From Chersky-840 sp963764205 (GTDB lineage Bacteria > Actinomycetota > Acidimicrobiia > Acidimicrobiales > UBA8190): a DNA stretch of 64,000 nt. The stretch's first letter is position 1. Each line of letters begins with the position of its first letter. A program made the position numbers and the translations under genes. Below, piece after piece: positions 43,783 to 53,946 of this stretch. The notes under the pieces are model-generated. The model did not search any database and was not told the origin of the DNA. It worked only from the letters and a program-made list of their open reading frames with translations. Location: assembly GCA_963764205.1 (NCBI GenBank), contig CAVXRN010000002.1, forward strand, positions 992,001 through 1,056,000, written 5' to 3'.

Positions 43783-46700
43783 TCAGGCCACGATGACGGC
43801 CGGACCGAGGAGCATCCGAAGCTCACCGAGGAGCCCCCGGCGGCTGTCGACGTTGAATTCGGCGGGCAGCCGGAGGACCGATTGGCCCACGTGGAGGAAG
43901 ACGGGCTCGTCGCCGGGGTGCTCGGACAGCAGCTGCTTGAGCCGGTCGACGACCGGGTCGGTGAGGACCCCGAGCGGGAGCTCGACCCGGAGCTCGCCCA
44001 CTCCGTCGGCGGCCAGCTGGGGGCGGTGCGCCTCCATGCACACCAGCTTCACCTGGTCGTCCCTGGTGTCGAGTCGGCCGCGCACCACGAACACCGCGTC
44101 ATCGGTGAGCAGCGCCCCGATCTCCGCCATCACCTTGGGGAAGACGAAGACCTCGATGGAGGCCCGCAGGTCCTCCAAGACGAAGGTGGCCATGAGCTCC
44201 CCCCGCTTGGTGTAGCGCCGGACGAGCCCGGTGACCACACCCCCCACGGTCCGGACCTGGCCGTCGCGCCCCGAGCCGTCGGCGGGGCCGTCGTCGAGGT
44301 CCTTCAGGTCCGCGATCGAGCAGTCCGTGAGCCGGGCGACAGCCGCCTCGAACCCCCGCAACGGGTGGTCGCTGACGTACAGGCCGAGCATCTCCTTCTC
44401 GAAGGCCAGGCGCTGGGTCTTGGCGAACTCTGTGTCGGGCACCGGCACGCGCGGGTCGCCGTACCCCACGGGCGCGGCTCCCCCGTCGGCTTCGCCGAAG
44501 CCCTCCAGTGTGGAGAACAACGTCGAGATCCCCGCCTGTTCCTCCCGTCGTCGTTCGAGGGTCCGGTCGACGATCTCCTCGAACACCAGGCACAGGCCCT
44601 GACGAGGATGGAGGAGCGAGTCGAAGGCCCCCGACTTGATGAGCGACTCCATGGTCCGTTTGTTCAGGACCACCGGGTCGACGCGCGTGCAGAAGTCGTA
44701 GACGTCGGTGAACGGGCCGTTGGCCTCGCGCTCGGCCACGATCCTGTCGACGAGGCTCTCGCCCACGTTGCGCACCGCGGCGAGGCCGAAGACGATGCGG
44801 TGGGAGCCGTCGTCGCCCACGAGGGGGGTGAACTCGCCCGCCGAGCGGTTGACGTCAGGGACGAGCACCTCGATGCCGAGCGTCCGGCACTCGCCCAGAT
44901 AGATGGCGGTCTTGTCCTTGTCGTCCTTGACCGACGTCAACAAGGCGGCGAAGTACTCGACCGGGTAGTGGGCCTTGAGCCATGCGGTCTGGTACGCCAC
45001 GAGCCCGTAGCCGTAGGAATGCGACTTGTTGAAGGCGTAGTCGGCGAAGGGCTCGATGATGTCGAACAACTTGGTGCCGAGGAGCTGCTCGTACCCCTGG
45101 GTCACGCATCCGGCCACGAACTTCTCGCGCTCGGCCTGGATCATGGCGCGGATCTTCTTGCCACACGCCTTGCGGAGGTTGTCGGCCTCCTCGAGCGTGT
45201 AGCCGGCGAAGCGCTGGGCCACCCGCATGACCGACTCCTGGTAGATCATGAGCCCGTAGGTGTCGCTCAGGATCGGCTCCAGGTCGGGGTGGAGGTAGCT
45301 GACGGCCTGCCGGGCGTTCTTGCGGTCCGCGTAGTCGCGGTGCATGTTGGCGGCCATGGGCCCGGGCCGGTACAGCGCCACCAACGCGGCCACGTCGTCG
45401 AACCCGGTCGGGACGAGCGAGCGCATGAGCGAGCGCATGGGGCCGCCCTCGAGCTGGAACACGCCGATGGAGTCGCCCCGCTGGAGCATGGCGAACGTGG
45501 CGGGGTCGTCGAGCGGGATGCCGTCGATGTCGGGGCGCTCACCCTCGGTCTTGGCCACGAGGTCGAGGGCGCGCTCGATGACCGAGAGGTTGCGCAGTCC
45601 GAGGAAGTCCATCTTGAGCAGCCCGAGCTCTTCCACCCCGTGCATCTCGTACTGGGTGACGATGGGCGCCTCGGCGGGGTTCTGTCCGCTTTCGGGCTTG
45701 CGCTGCACCGGCAGGTACTCGGTGAGCGGTTCTTTCGTGATGACCACCGCGGCGGCGTGGATGCCGTCCTGGCGCCGCAGTCCCTCGAGGCCCTTGGCCA
45801 CGTCGATGACGCGACGGGCCTCCTCGTCGGTGGCGTACATCTCGCGTAGGCCCTGGGCCGTGGCATACCCGTCGTCGAACCCCTCGATGCGATCGAGGCA
45901 TGCCCGCAGTGGGGTGTCGCGACCCATGATGAGCGGCGGCATCGCTTTGGCGATCTTGTCGCCGACGAGATAGGGGTACCCGAGCACCCGGGCGGCGTCG
46001 CGCACCGCGGCCCGCGCCTTGATGGTCGAGAAGGTCACGATCTGCGCCACCCGGTCCGCTCCGTAGCGCTCGGTTGCGTAGCGGATCATCTCGCCCCGGT
46101 ACCGCTCGTCGAAGTCCATGTCGATGTCGGGCATCTGCTTGCGCCCCGGGTTCAGGAACCGCTCGAAGAGCAGGTCGTAGCGGATCGGGTCGAGGTCGAC
46201 GATCCCGAGGCAGTAGGCGACGCAGCACCCCGCGGCGGAGCCGCGTCCGGGCCCCACCCGGATCCCGCTCTCGCGGGCGTGACGGATCAGGTCCCACACG
46301 ACGAGGAAGTAGGCGGAGAACCCCATGCTGGCGATCACGCCGAGCTCGTAGTCGATGCGTTGGTGCACCGCGGAAGGCAAGGGCGAGCCGTACCGGCTTG
46401 CGGCGCGTGTCAGGGTCAGGTCACGCAGATAGGCGTCGGCCCGCTGTTCGTAGGTGGCGCCGGTGAATTCCACCGGCACCGGGAACTCCGGGAGCGCGTT
46501 CACGCCGAACTCGATCTCGACCTCGGCCCTCTCCGCGATGAGCAGGGTGTTGTCACACGCTTCGGGGATCTCGGCGAACAGACTGCGCATCTCCTGCGCC
46601 GACTTCAGGTAGTGCTCTTCGCCTTCGAACTTGAAACGCTTGGGATCGTCGATGAGCGCCCCCGTCTGCACGCACAGCAGTGCGTCGTGGGCGACCGAGT

Positions 46701-47387
46701 CGTGACGGTGCGTGTAGTGGCTGTCGTTGGTGGCGAGCACGGGAGCGCCGAGCTGGGCCGCGATGCGGACCAGGGCGGGATTGGTGCGCGTCTGTTGGGG
46801 CAAGCCGTGGTCCTGGAGCTCCACGAACAGGTTGTCGCGGCCGAACACGTCCTGGAGACGGCCCGCCAACTTGAGGGCGCGCTCCTCGTCGTCGGCCAAC
46901 AGTGCCTGGAGCACGACCCCGCCGAGGCACCCGGTGGTGGCGATGATGCCCTCGTGGTGGCGTTCGAGCAGCTCCCAGTCGACGCGGGGCTTGTAGTAGT
47001 ACCCCTCGAGGTACGCGGCCGACGACAGCTTGATCAGGTTCCGGTACCCCTGGGTGGTCTCGGCCAGCAGCGTCAGGTGGTAGTAGAGCTTCTCCCCCCT
47101 TCGACGTCACCGCCCGTGTCGTCGACCTTGCCCCGACGCACCGGACGTTCGTGACGGGACTCCCCCGCCATGTACGCCTCGGTGCCGATGACCGGGGTGA
47201 TGCCCGCGGCGCGGCACGCCGCGTAGAAGTCGAGGACCCCGTACATGTTGCCGTGGTCGGTGATCCCGAGCGCCGGCTGGCCGTCGGCCACGGCCGCGGC
47301 GACGAGATCGTCGAGCCGGGACGCGCCGTCGAGCATCGAGTACTCGGTGTGGGTGTGCAGATGCGTGAACGATCGCGTGGCGGCCAT
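43783..47387 (-). CDS. dnaE: DNA polymerase III alpha subunit, interrupted by one indel
   Basis: Replicative polymerase, DnaE1 type, about 1200 codons. The PHP domain opens FTHLHTHTEYSMLDGASRLD; the polymerase core has VGPGRGSAAGCCVAYCLGI, the catalytic PDIDMDFDERYRGEMIRYA, LLKMDFLGLRNLSVIERAL and FNKSHSYGYGLVAYQTAW; the C-terminal OB domain (GGVVTGLVRRYTKRGELMAT) follows a helix-hairpin-helix region. The frame breaks at a C6 run at 47094-47099, between the GTEAYMAGESRHER part and KLYYHLTLLAE; otherwise intact. ATG 47387 has GAGGAGG about 9 nt upstream. DnaA-box-like sites lie 70-100 bp before the start. Confidence 0.95.
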
Positions 47388-47452
47388 CGGCCCCGTCCTC
47401 CTCGGTGGCCTCGAAAACCCTGCGTGGGCGCCCTGGTCCGCACCACTCCGGC

Positions 47453-47487
47453 TGATCCACAAGGCGCTCCACAGCCCTGTGGAGAAA
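47453..47487. promoter_or_regulatory. Cluster of DnaA-box-like sites and an inverted repeat upstream of dnaE
   Basis: TGATCCACA (47453-47461, plus), GCTCCACAG (47466-47474, plus) and TTCTCCACA (47487-47479, minus) resemble the DnaA box TTNTCCACA; only the last matches fully. The middle part is a perfect 8+8 inverted repeat, CTCCACAG and CTGTGGAG around two bases (47467-47484). They lie in the dnaE leader downstream of a possible -10 (minus-strand TATCGT, 47511-47506). Confidence 0.4.
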
Positions 47488-47518
47488 TCACACCGTTGTC
47501 ATTCGACGATAGCAGCCC

Positions 47519-48079
47519 TCACAGGTAGGTGCCCGGCCGGGCCGGGAGGCTGTCTTGGCCTCCCATTCCCGGCGGGAGGCCCCGCTGCCGCATCTCCTCG
47601 AGCTGCGCCCGGGCCGCCATCTGTTGCGCGAGCAGCGTCGCCTGGATGCCGTGGAAGAGCCCTTCGAGCCATCCCACCAGCTGTGCCTGGGCGATGCGCA
47701 GCTCGGCCTCGGACGGGACCGAGTCGTCGAAGGGCAGCGTCATGCGATCGAGCTCGGCTGCGAGGTCGGGACTGAGGGCGCCGGCCAACTCCTGGACGGA
47801 CAGGTCGTAGATCTCGCGCAACCTGGTCCGGCTCGCCTCGTCCAACCCGGCGGCACGGACCTCGTCGAGCAGTTGCTTGACCATCGACCCGATCCGCATC
47901 ACCTTGGCCGGCTGCTCGACCGATTCGGTCACGTCGCGGCCCTCGACGGTCTCGGCCGCTGCGCCCTCGGCCCCTGCGGGCCCCCCGGGCGTCAACAGAC
48001 CCGTCGGACGCTCGCCCGGGTCCAGCAGCACCGCCTCCGCCGCGTCGACGGCCTCAGGATTCTCGCCTTCGTCATCCAT
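47519..48079 (-). CDS. bpa: Bacterial proteasome activator Bpa
   Basis: ATP-independent ring-forming activator of the actinobacterial 20S proteasome (PafE/Bpa, DUF2587). The four-helix core is unmistakable: EQPAKVMRIGSMVKQLLDEV, ELAGALSPDLAAELDRMTLP, then SEAELRIAQAQLVGWLEGLF and HGIQATLLAQQMAARAQLEE. The product ends GTYL, matching the conserved C-terminal GxYL motif that docks into the proteasome. 186 residues with an acidic disordered N-terminus. Proteasome genes are not in the window, so their presence elsewhere is inferred. Confidence 0.93.
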   Translation of the reverse strand: MDDEGENPEAVDAAEAVLLDPGERPTGLLTPGGPAGAEGAAAETVEGRDVTESVEQPAKVMRIGSMVKQLLDEVRAAGLDEASRTRLREIYDLSVQELAGALSPDLAAELDRMTLPFDDSVPSEAELRIAQAQLVGWLEGLFHGIQATLLAQQMAARAQLEEMRQRGLPPGMGGQDSLPARPGTYL

Positions 48080-48136
48080 GGTCTGATCCTTCCAAACGGG
48101 TGGTCGCAGGCCAAGAGGTCGACGCGTCGTACCGGC

Positions 48137-49331
48137 TCACGGGGCCGAAAACGCCACGAAGGGCACGGCCATCTCCGCCGCGGTGAGCGAGCCGTGGCGG
48201 CCCATCAGCCGCGTCTCGCCCGTGTCGGCGGGGTCCAGGAAGGCCACGGGCTCGTGGGCCACGAGCGCCACGTCCCCGAGTCGCCCGGCGACCTGTTCGC
48301 TCAAAGGCCCTCCGAACCAACCGTCCTCGACCATCTGGCGGCGGGTCCGGACCCAGGCTTCGGCCCCGTGCGCCTCGGTGGCCACCGCCACCGCGTCGTC
48401 GAGCGCCCCCGGGCGCACATGCAGCCACCGGAAGCGACCCTCCCCCGAGAAGAGCTCGACCATGTCGAACAGCTCGGGTGCGGGCAGACGCGTGGCGCCG
48501 CCGACTTCGACCTGTCCGTGGTCAGAGGTCACCGCCAGGACGGCGCCCGCGGGGAGCGTCGTCAGTAGGTCTCCCACCAGCCGGTCGACGGCGCCGAGCT
48601 CCTGGACGTAGTGCTCGCCCAGCCCGTGCTCGTGGGCGATCTTGTCGAGCCCGTCGTAGTACGCGTAGACGAACGTCTCGCCCGCGGCCAGCAGACGACG
48701 CACGCCCACCACCAAGGCGGAGGGGACCGACCATCCCACGAGGCGCGCGCCGGTGAGGTGCGCGGCGGTGAAGCCCGTCGAGGCGAACTCCGAGCGCGTG
48801 ACGGCCGGCACGCTGCGACCGCCGAAGGGCGCGACCCGTTGGAAGTCCGTCGCCGGGAGCTGGCGCCGCATGTCGCCGCGCCCGGTCCGCCAGCGCAGGA
48901 CGTTCATGACCTCTCCGGGCCCCTCCGGGGTCAGACCCGGCACCCGGACCCGGAGCCGGTACCCGACGACGCCGTGGACCGAGGGCGCCACGCCCGTGGT
49001 GAGCGAAGTGAGGGCGGTTGCTGTCGTGGTGGGGACGACCGACGTGATCGGTCCCCCGGTGGCCGAGGCGAGGGTGGGCGCCGAGGCGGCGAAGGCCTGG
49101 AGCTGATGCCACCCGAGACCGTCGAGGACCAGGAGGACCACCTGGCGCGCACCGTGGACCGGGGCCGGCACCCACGCCGGGCGCCTCGGGCGCGCCCGGT
49201 CCGCCTTCCAGTGCAGAGAAGAGCGCTGGCGTGACCCCGCTCAGGCAGGCCCCCGCGTAGTCGGGCAGCTCGGGCGAGGGGTCGACCCGGCCGGTGCCGG
49301 TCTCGTCACCGGTGGCCGGAGCATCGCTCAT
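48137..49331 (-). CDS. Alkaline phosphatase superfamily protein (nucleotide pyrophosphatase-like), one indel
   Basis: Predicted metal-dependent phosphodiesterase or phosphatase. Metal-site and nucleophile regions are QVVLLVLDGLGWHQLQAFA, SVVPTTTATALTSLTTGVAP (nucleophile Thr), YYDGLDKIAHEHG and LAVTSDHGQVEVGG, the order of the type I phosphodiesterase/nucleotide pyrophosphatase family. No export signal is visible. The N-terminal 55 codons (starting MSDAPATGDETG at 49331) are in another frame, joined by an indel near 49168. About 398 codons. Substrate unknown. Confidence 0.82.
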
Positions 49332-49426
49332 CAGCGGCACTGTACCCACGCCGACACCGCCTCCCTCACCTGTCGCGACCCCGCGTCCCGGCCCGATGGT
49401 CAGCCGGGCCGGGACGGCCTCGCAGG

Positions 49427-49432
49427 TAGCAT
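49427..49432 (+). promoter_or_regulatory. Predicted -10 element for leaderless Rrf2 gene
   Basis: TAGCAT ends 6 nt before GTG 49439. No Shine-Dalgarno sequence precedes the gene. Confidence 0.5.
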
Positions 49433-49438
49433 CGGAGC

Positions 49439-49885
49439 GTGAAGGTCTCGACCCGCGGCGACTACGCCAGCCGCGCCCTGCTTTCGTTGGCTCTGCACGA
49501 CGATTCAACGAGCCCGACCTCGGTGCGCGACATCGCCGAGCGCACGGGGCTCCCCCAGCCCTACCTCGAACAGATCCTGCTCGCGCTCAAGGGGGCGGGA
49601 CTCGTCCGGTCCAAGCGCGGCGTGGGCGGGGGGTACGTGCTCGCCCGACCCCCCGAGGACATCACCCTGGGGCAGATCGTCAGTGCCGTCGACGGGCCCA
49701 TCGTGGCCGGGGACTTCGGGCGGCCCCACGAGAACGGGGCCTGTGAGCACGAGGGCCAGTGCATCTTGCTCACCGTCTGGTCCGATGTCGGCGAGCACAT
49801 GCGAGGCCACCTGGACTCCTTCACGCTCCACGACATGGTGTCGCGAGCACGCGGCAACCCGGCTCCGGCGCGTCCGCTGCACTGA
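49439..49885 (+). CDS. Rrf2-family transcriptional regulator
   Basis: A 148-residue winged-helix regulator of the Rrf2/IscR/NsrR family. The helix-turn-helix region is SVRDIAERTGLPQPYLEQIL followed by the wing KGAGLVRSKRGVGGGYVLAR. The family's iron-sulfur cysteines are only partly present (ACEHEGQC, two Cys), so a 2Fe-2S or 4Fe-4S cluster is uncertain. The target genes are unknown; no isc/suf genes are adjacent. GTG start at leaderless distance from TAGCAT. Confidence 0.92.
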   Translation: MKVSTRGDYASRALLSLALHDDSTSPTSVRDIAERTGLPQPYLEQILLALKGAGLVRSKRGVGGGYVLARPPEDITLGQIVSAVDGPIVAGDFGRPHENGACEHEGQCILLTVWSDVGEHMRGHLDSFTLHDMVSRARGNPAPARPLH

Positions 49886-49906
49886 GGTCCGCCTGCCTGG
49901 GTCGCC

Positions 49907-50533
49907 TCAGGCCAGGACGTCACCCGCGACGTTGTTCCACCGGTGCACGACCGCCCTGTCACGCTCCCAGCCCAGGACACTGATGGTGGCCGGTGCCAGG
50001 GTGAACACCGCCCCGTCCGCGGGACCGAGCGCCACCCACCGGGCCGCCAGCACACGGAGGACGTGGCCGTGCGCGAACGCCAAGACGTGACCGGCCCGTT
50101 CCCGGACCAACGCGATCACCCGGTCCGCCCTGGCCCCCACCTCGTCGGCCGCCTCCCCCCCGGGCACGCCGTCGCGCCACAGCGACCACCCCGGTCGTTG
50201 GGCGCGGATCTCGTCGGTCGTCTTTCCCTCGTAGGCCCCGTAGTCCCATTCGCGCAGGTCGTCGCACACCTGGGCCGCAGCCCCGAAGCCCGCGATCTCG
50301 CAGGTCTCGCGGGCCCGACGCAGGGGGCTCGTGAGGACGAGGGTGAAGGAGTACCCGGCCAAGCGTCGGCCCAGCTCCTGGGCCTCGAGTCGACCGTCGG
50401 GGAGCAGCCCCAGGTCGGTACGGCCGGTGTGCCGACCGGACCGGCTCCATTCCGTGGCCCCATGGCGCACGACCACCAGCCTGGCCCCGCCCCCCGGCCC
50501 GGCCACCTCGGCCGACGCATCACCGGGTGCCAT
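49907..50533 (-). CDS. Histidine phosphatase family protein
   Basis: Phosphoglycerate-mutase-like phosphatase, 208 residues. Catalytic motif RLVVVRHGATEWSRSGRHTG (His nucleophile), SPLRRARETCE (second Arg), the acidic ELREWDYGAYEGKTTDEI-type acid donor region, and the second His in VLAFAHGHVLRVLAARW. This branch acts on small sugar phosphates or nucleotides; the exact substrate is unknown. ATG 50533 is the better start; the upstream frame is low complexity. Convergent with the Rrf2 gene. Confidence 0.92.
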   Translation of the reverse strand: MAPGDASAEVAGPGGGARLVVVRHGATEWSRSGRHTGRTDLGLLPDGRLEAQELGRRLAGYSFTLVLTSPLRRARETCEIAGFGAAAQVCDDLREWDYGAYEGKTTDEIRAQRPGWSLWRDGVPGGEAADEVGARADRVIALVRERAGHVLAFAHGHVLRVLAARWVALGPADGAVFTLAPATISVLGWERDRAVVHRWNNVAGDVLA

Positions 50534-50680
50534 CGCCCCAGCGGACCACGGCGACCGGGGAGGGTGCAACCCGGCCCGCCGCGCCGGGGTGCGGCCCGAG
50601 CCCCGCGTTGTCCGCACCGTGGAATGTCGAGCGTCACAGCGGTGTTATTCGATACGGCAGTACCACGACGAAGAGGAACG

Positions 50681-51517
50681 ATGGCGAACTCGACAGGCAC
50701 CCATGACGGCATCCGGCTCTTTCTCGATGATCTCGACCGGTACCCCCTGCCGGATCACGAGGAGCAGGTCGAACTGGCCAAGCGCGTAGCGGCCGGTGAC
50801 GACGAGGCGCGGCGCGAGATGATCGCGGCCAACTTGCGCCTCGTGGTCCACTGGGCGCGGCGGTACCAGGACCGGGGCGTGGACTTCGGCGACCTCGTCC
50901 AAGAGGGCACGTTCGGCTTGATGCGGGCCGTCGACAAGTTCGACTGGCAGCGCGGCTTCCGGTTCTCGACCTACGCCACGTGGTGGATCCGCCAAGCCCT
51001 GCAGCGCGCCGTCCAGCAACACGGCAACACCATTCGCGTCCCCATGGAGGTCGCCGAGCAAGCGCAACGCGCCGATCGCGTCACGTGGGAGCTCGCCGCG
51101 GACCTGCAGCGCGATCCGACCCCCGAAGAGGTCGCCGAAGCCAGCGGCGTCGACAGTCGCACACTCGAGACGGTGCAGAGCGTGGCACGAGTCGTCGCCA
51201 GCCTCGACCAGCCGGCGGGCACCGACAGCGGTACCGCGCTCGGGGACCTCGTCGGCGCCGACGAGCAGACCTTCGAGGACGACGTCGAACGGCAGATCGT
51301 CCTCGGTCGCGTGCGCGCCGCGGTCGACACACTGGGCGAGCTCGAGCGCGACGTCCTGCGCATCCGCTACGGGCTCGACGACGGCACGCCGACGTCGCTG
51401 CAGGCCACCGCGTCACGGCTGGGCATCGGCGTGCGCCGGGCCCGCCAAGCCGAGGCGCGCGCGCTCCAACAGCTCGCCACCCTGGCCGAGGTCGAAGCGG
51501 CCCACCAGGCCGCCTGA
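50681..51517 (+). CDS. Sigma-70 family RNA polymerase sigma factor
   Basis: A 278-residue sigma factor with regions 1.2 to 4: GIRLFLDDLDRYPLPDHEEQ (1.2), AANLRLVVHWARRYQDRGVD (2.1), FGLMRAVDKFDWQRGFRFST (2.2-2.3), YATWWIRQALQRAVQQHGNT (2.4), region 3 with PTPEEVAEASGVDSRTLE, and region 4 with LERDVLRIRYGLDDGTP and RRARQAEARALQQL. Region 2.4 and its size resemble group 2 (SigA-like accessory) factors. ATG 50681 has GAGGA 5 nt upstream. No anti-sigma gene is adjacent. Confidence 0.93.
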   Translation: MANSTGTHDGIRLFLDDLDRYPLPDHEEQVELAKRVAAGDDEARREMIAANLRLVVHWARRYQDRGVDFGDLVQEGTFGLMRAVDKFDWQRGFRFSTYATWWIRQALQRAVQQHGNTIRVPMEVAEQAQRADRVTWELAADLQRDPTPEEVAEASGVDSRTLETVQSVARVVASLDQPAGTDSGTALGDLVGADEQTFEDDVERQIVLGRVRAAVDTLGELERDVLRIRYGLDDGTPTSLQATASRLGIGVRRARQAEARALQQLATLAEVEAAHQAA

Positions 51518-51527
51518 CCACCCCGGC

Positions 51528-52525
<998 letters not shown>

Positions 52526-52529
<4 letters not shown>

Positions 52530-53035
52530 CGGGCCTGTTCGGTACGCCACAACAGCACCGCGGCCGCGATGCCCCCTATGACGATGCACGAGTCGGCCAC
52601 GTTGAACGTCGGCCAGAAATGCAGCGCGATGAAGTCGATCACCGAGCCGTGGTTGGAGCGCAGCACCCGGTCCGCCAGGTTCCCGAGCGCACCCCCCGCC
52701 ACCAGGCCTAGTGCCACGGCCATGGCGGTGGACTGGACTCGTCGCACCGCTCCCAGCAACACCAGCACGGCGATGACGGCGACCGCACCGAGGACCGGAG
52801 CCCAGCCCTGGGCGAAACTGAAGGCGGCGCCGGAGTTGTACGTCAGCTGCAGGTCGAGTTTCCACACCACGTGGATCGGACCGCGCGACAGGCGGTGCAC
52901 CGCCCACGACTTGGTGGCCTGGTCGACGGCCACCACCACGACGGCAACGGCGGCGGCGATGAGCACGCGGCGAAGGGCGCCGCGCCGCGGCCGCTCCCCG
53001 TTGCTCAGCGGCGGTGCAGCCCCCCGCTCTTGCAT
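52526..53035 (-). CDS. lspA: Lipoprotein signal peptidase
   Basis: Membrane aspartic protease that removes lipoprotein signal peptides after lipidation; a lipoprotein substrate candidate lies at 36188-36649. Four transmembrane helices are visible, with the catalytic aspartates in GNLADRVLRSNHGSVIDF and FNVADSCIVIGG. The start is ambiguous: ATG 53035 (169 residues) overlaps the end of the upstream dksA-like gene by 31 bp, while GTG 52966 would begin right at the first helix (146 residues). Genes dksA-like, lspA, rluD appear co-transcribed. Confidence 0.92.
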
Positions 53036-53760
53036 GACACGCACAGCCGGGCGTAGGGCAGTGCCCTCAGCCTTGCTTTGGGGATCGGCTGCCCGCAGCT
53101 CTCGCACGCGCCGTACATCTTGGTCTCGATGGCGGCCAGGGCCATGTCGATCTCGTCGATGGTGGCCATGGCCTGGGCCGACAACGTGAGGTCGCGCTCG
53201 CGATCCACCGCCACGGTCCCGCCCTCGCCCGACTCCTCGTCGAACTGCACGTCGCCCGGCTCTCGCTCGAGGGCGAGCGACTCCGCCTCGGCCCGGAGGT
53301 CGGCGGCCTGGTTCTTGTAGACCTCACGCTCCTCGAGGAGGAACTTCCGCTGTTCCTCGAGGAACTTGGGCTCCGACGCGAACGGGCCTCGGGTGGGCTT
53401 GGGCGGGGGCTTGGGCGCCGCCTTCGGGGCCGGAACGGACTTGGCCGGGGCCGACGAGGAGGCGGCGACCGATGCGACCACCCCCGCCTTCTTGACCGGA
53501 GCAGCCTTCTTGGGCGGCGCGACCTTCTTGGCCGGGGCGACCTTCTTCTTGGCCGGCGCAGACTTCTTGGCCGGCGCGACCTTCTTCTTGGACACCACGG
53601 CCTTCTTCTTGGCCACCACGGCCTTCTTCTTGGCCGGCGCGGGCTTGCGGGGCGGGGCAGCCTTCTTCTTGGCGGCCACGACCTTCTTCTTCACCGGGGC
53701 GACCTTCTTGGCGGAGGTCGACTTCTTCTTCGGCGCTGGCGACTTCTTGACCGCGGCCAT
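53005..53760 (-). CDS. DksA/TraR zinc-finger protein with histone-H1-like tail
   Basis: The C-terminal 110 or so residues form a DksA/TraR-type coiled coil (FLEEQRKFLLEEREVYKNQA) and a zinc finger, CESCGQPIPKARLRALPYAR then CVSC, suggesting a role at the RNA polymerase secondary channel. The first 90 or so residues are Lys/Ala repeats such as APAKKKAVVAKKKAVVSKKK, like histone H1 or the tails of mycobacterial HupB. Such a fusion would bind DNA or polyphosphate; function is inferred. ATG 53760. 251 residues. Divergent from ileS, 186 bp apart; upstream of lspA, as often seen for traR-like genes. Confidence 0.86.
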   Translation of the reverse strand: MAAVKKSPAPKKKSTSAKKVAPVKKKVVAAKKKAAPPRKPAPAKKKAVVAKKKAVVSKKKVAPAKKSAPAKKKVAPAKKVAPPKKAAPVKKAGVVASVAASSSAPAKSVPAPKAAPKPPPKPTRGPFASEPKFLEEQRKFLLEEREVYKNQAADLRAEAESLALEREPGDVQFDEESGEGGTVAVDRERDLTLSAQAMATIDEIDMALAAIETKMYGACESCGQPIPKARLRALPYARLCVSCKSGGLHRR

Positions 53761-53934
53761 CAGCGCAGTGCCTCTGGCCGCCGAGCGGTGATCGCGATGT
53801 CGGTCATCTCCCCTGGCTTTCGTCTGCTCGACGAAGGTGGGCGACCCTAGCGTCGCCACGTGCGGGCGGCAACACCACCCGGAGCCGGGGTATTCCGCAC
53901 CGTCGGCACCGCCGGGGGGCGCGACCCGCTCCAA

Positions 53935-53940
53935 TACGCT
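53935..53940 (+). promoter_or_regulatory. Predicted -10 element for leaderless ileS transcript
   Basis: TACGCT ends 6 nt before ATG 53947. If this is the only start there is no leader, so no T-box riboswitch controls this ileS. Confidence 0.5.
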
Positions 53941-53946
53941 GTGGGG

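Noticed and set aside
47090..47105. Programmed ribosomal frameshift in dnaE
   Set aside because: The site is a plain C/G homopolymer like the other breaks, without a slippery heptamer plus downstream structure typical of programmed events in dnaX-like genes.
53490..53760. Repeat array resembling a CRISPR or satellite
   Set aside because: The repetition comes from AAG/GCC codons for Lys and Ala in an open frame; there are no constant repeats with unique spacers.
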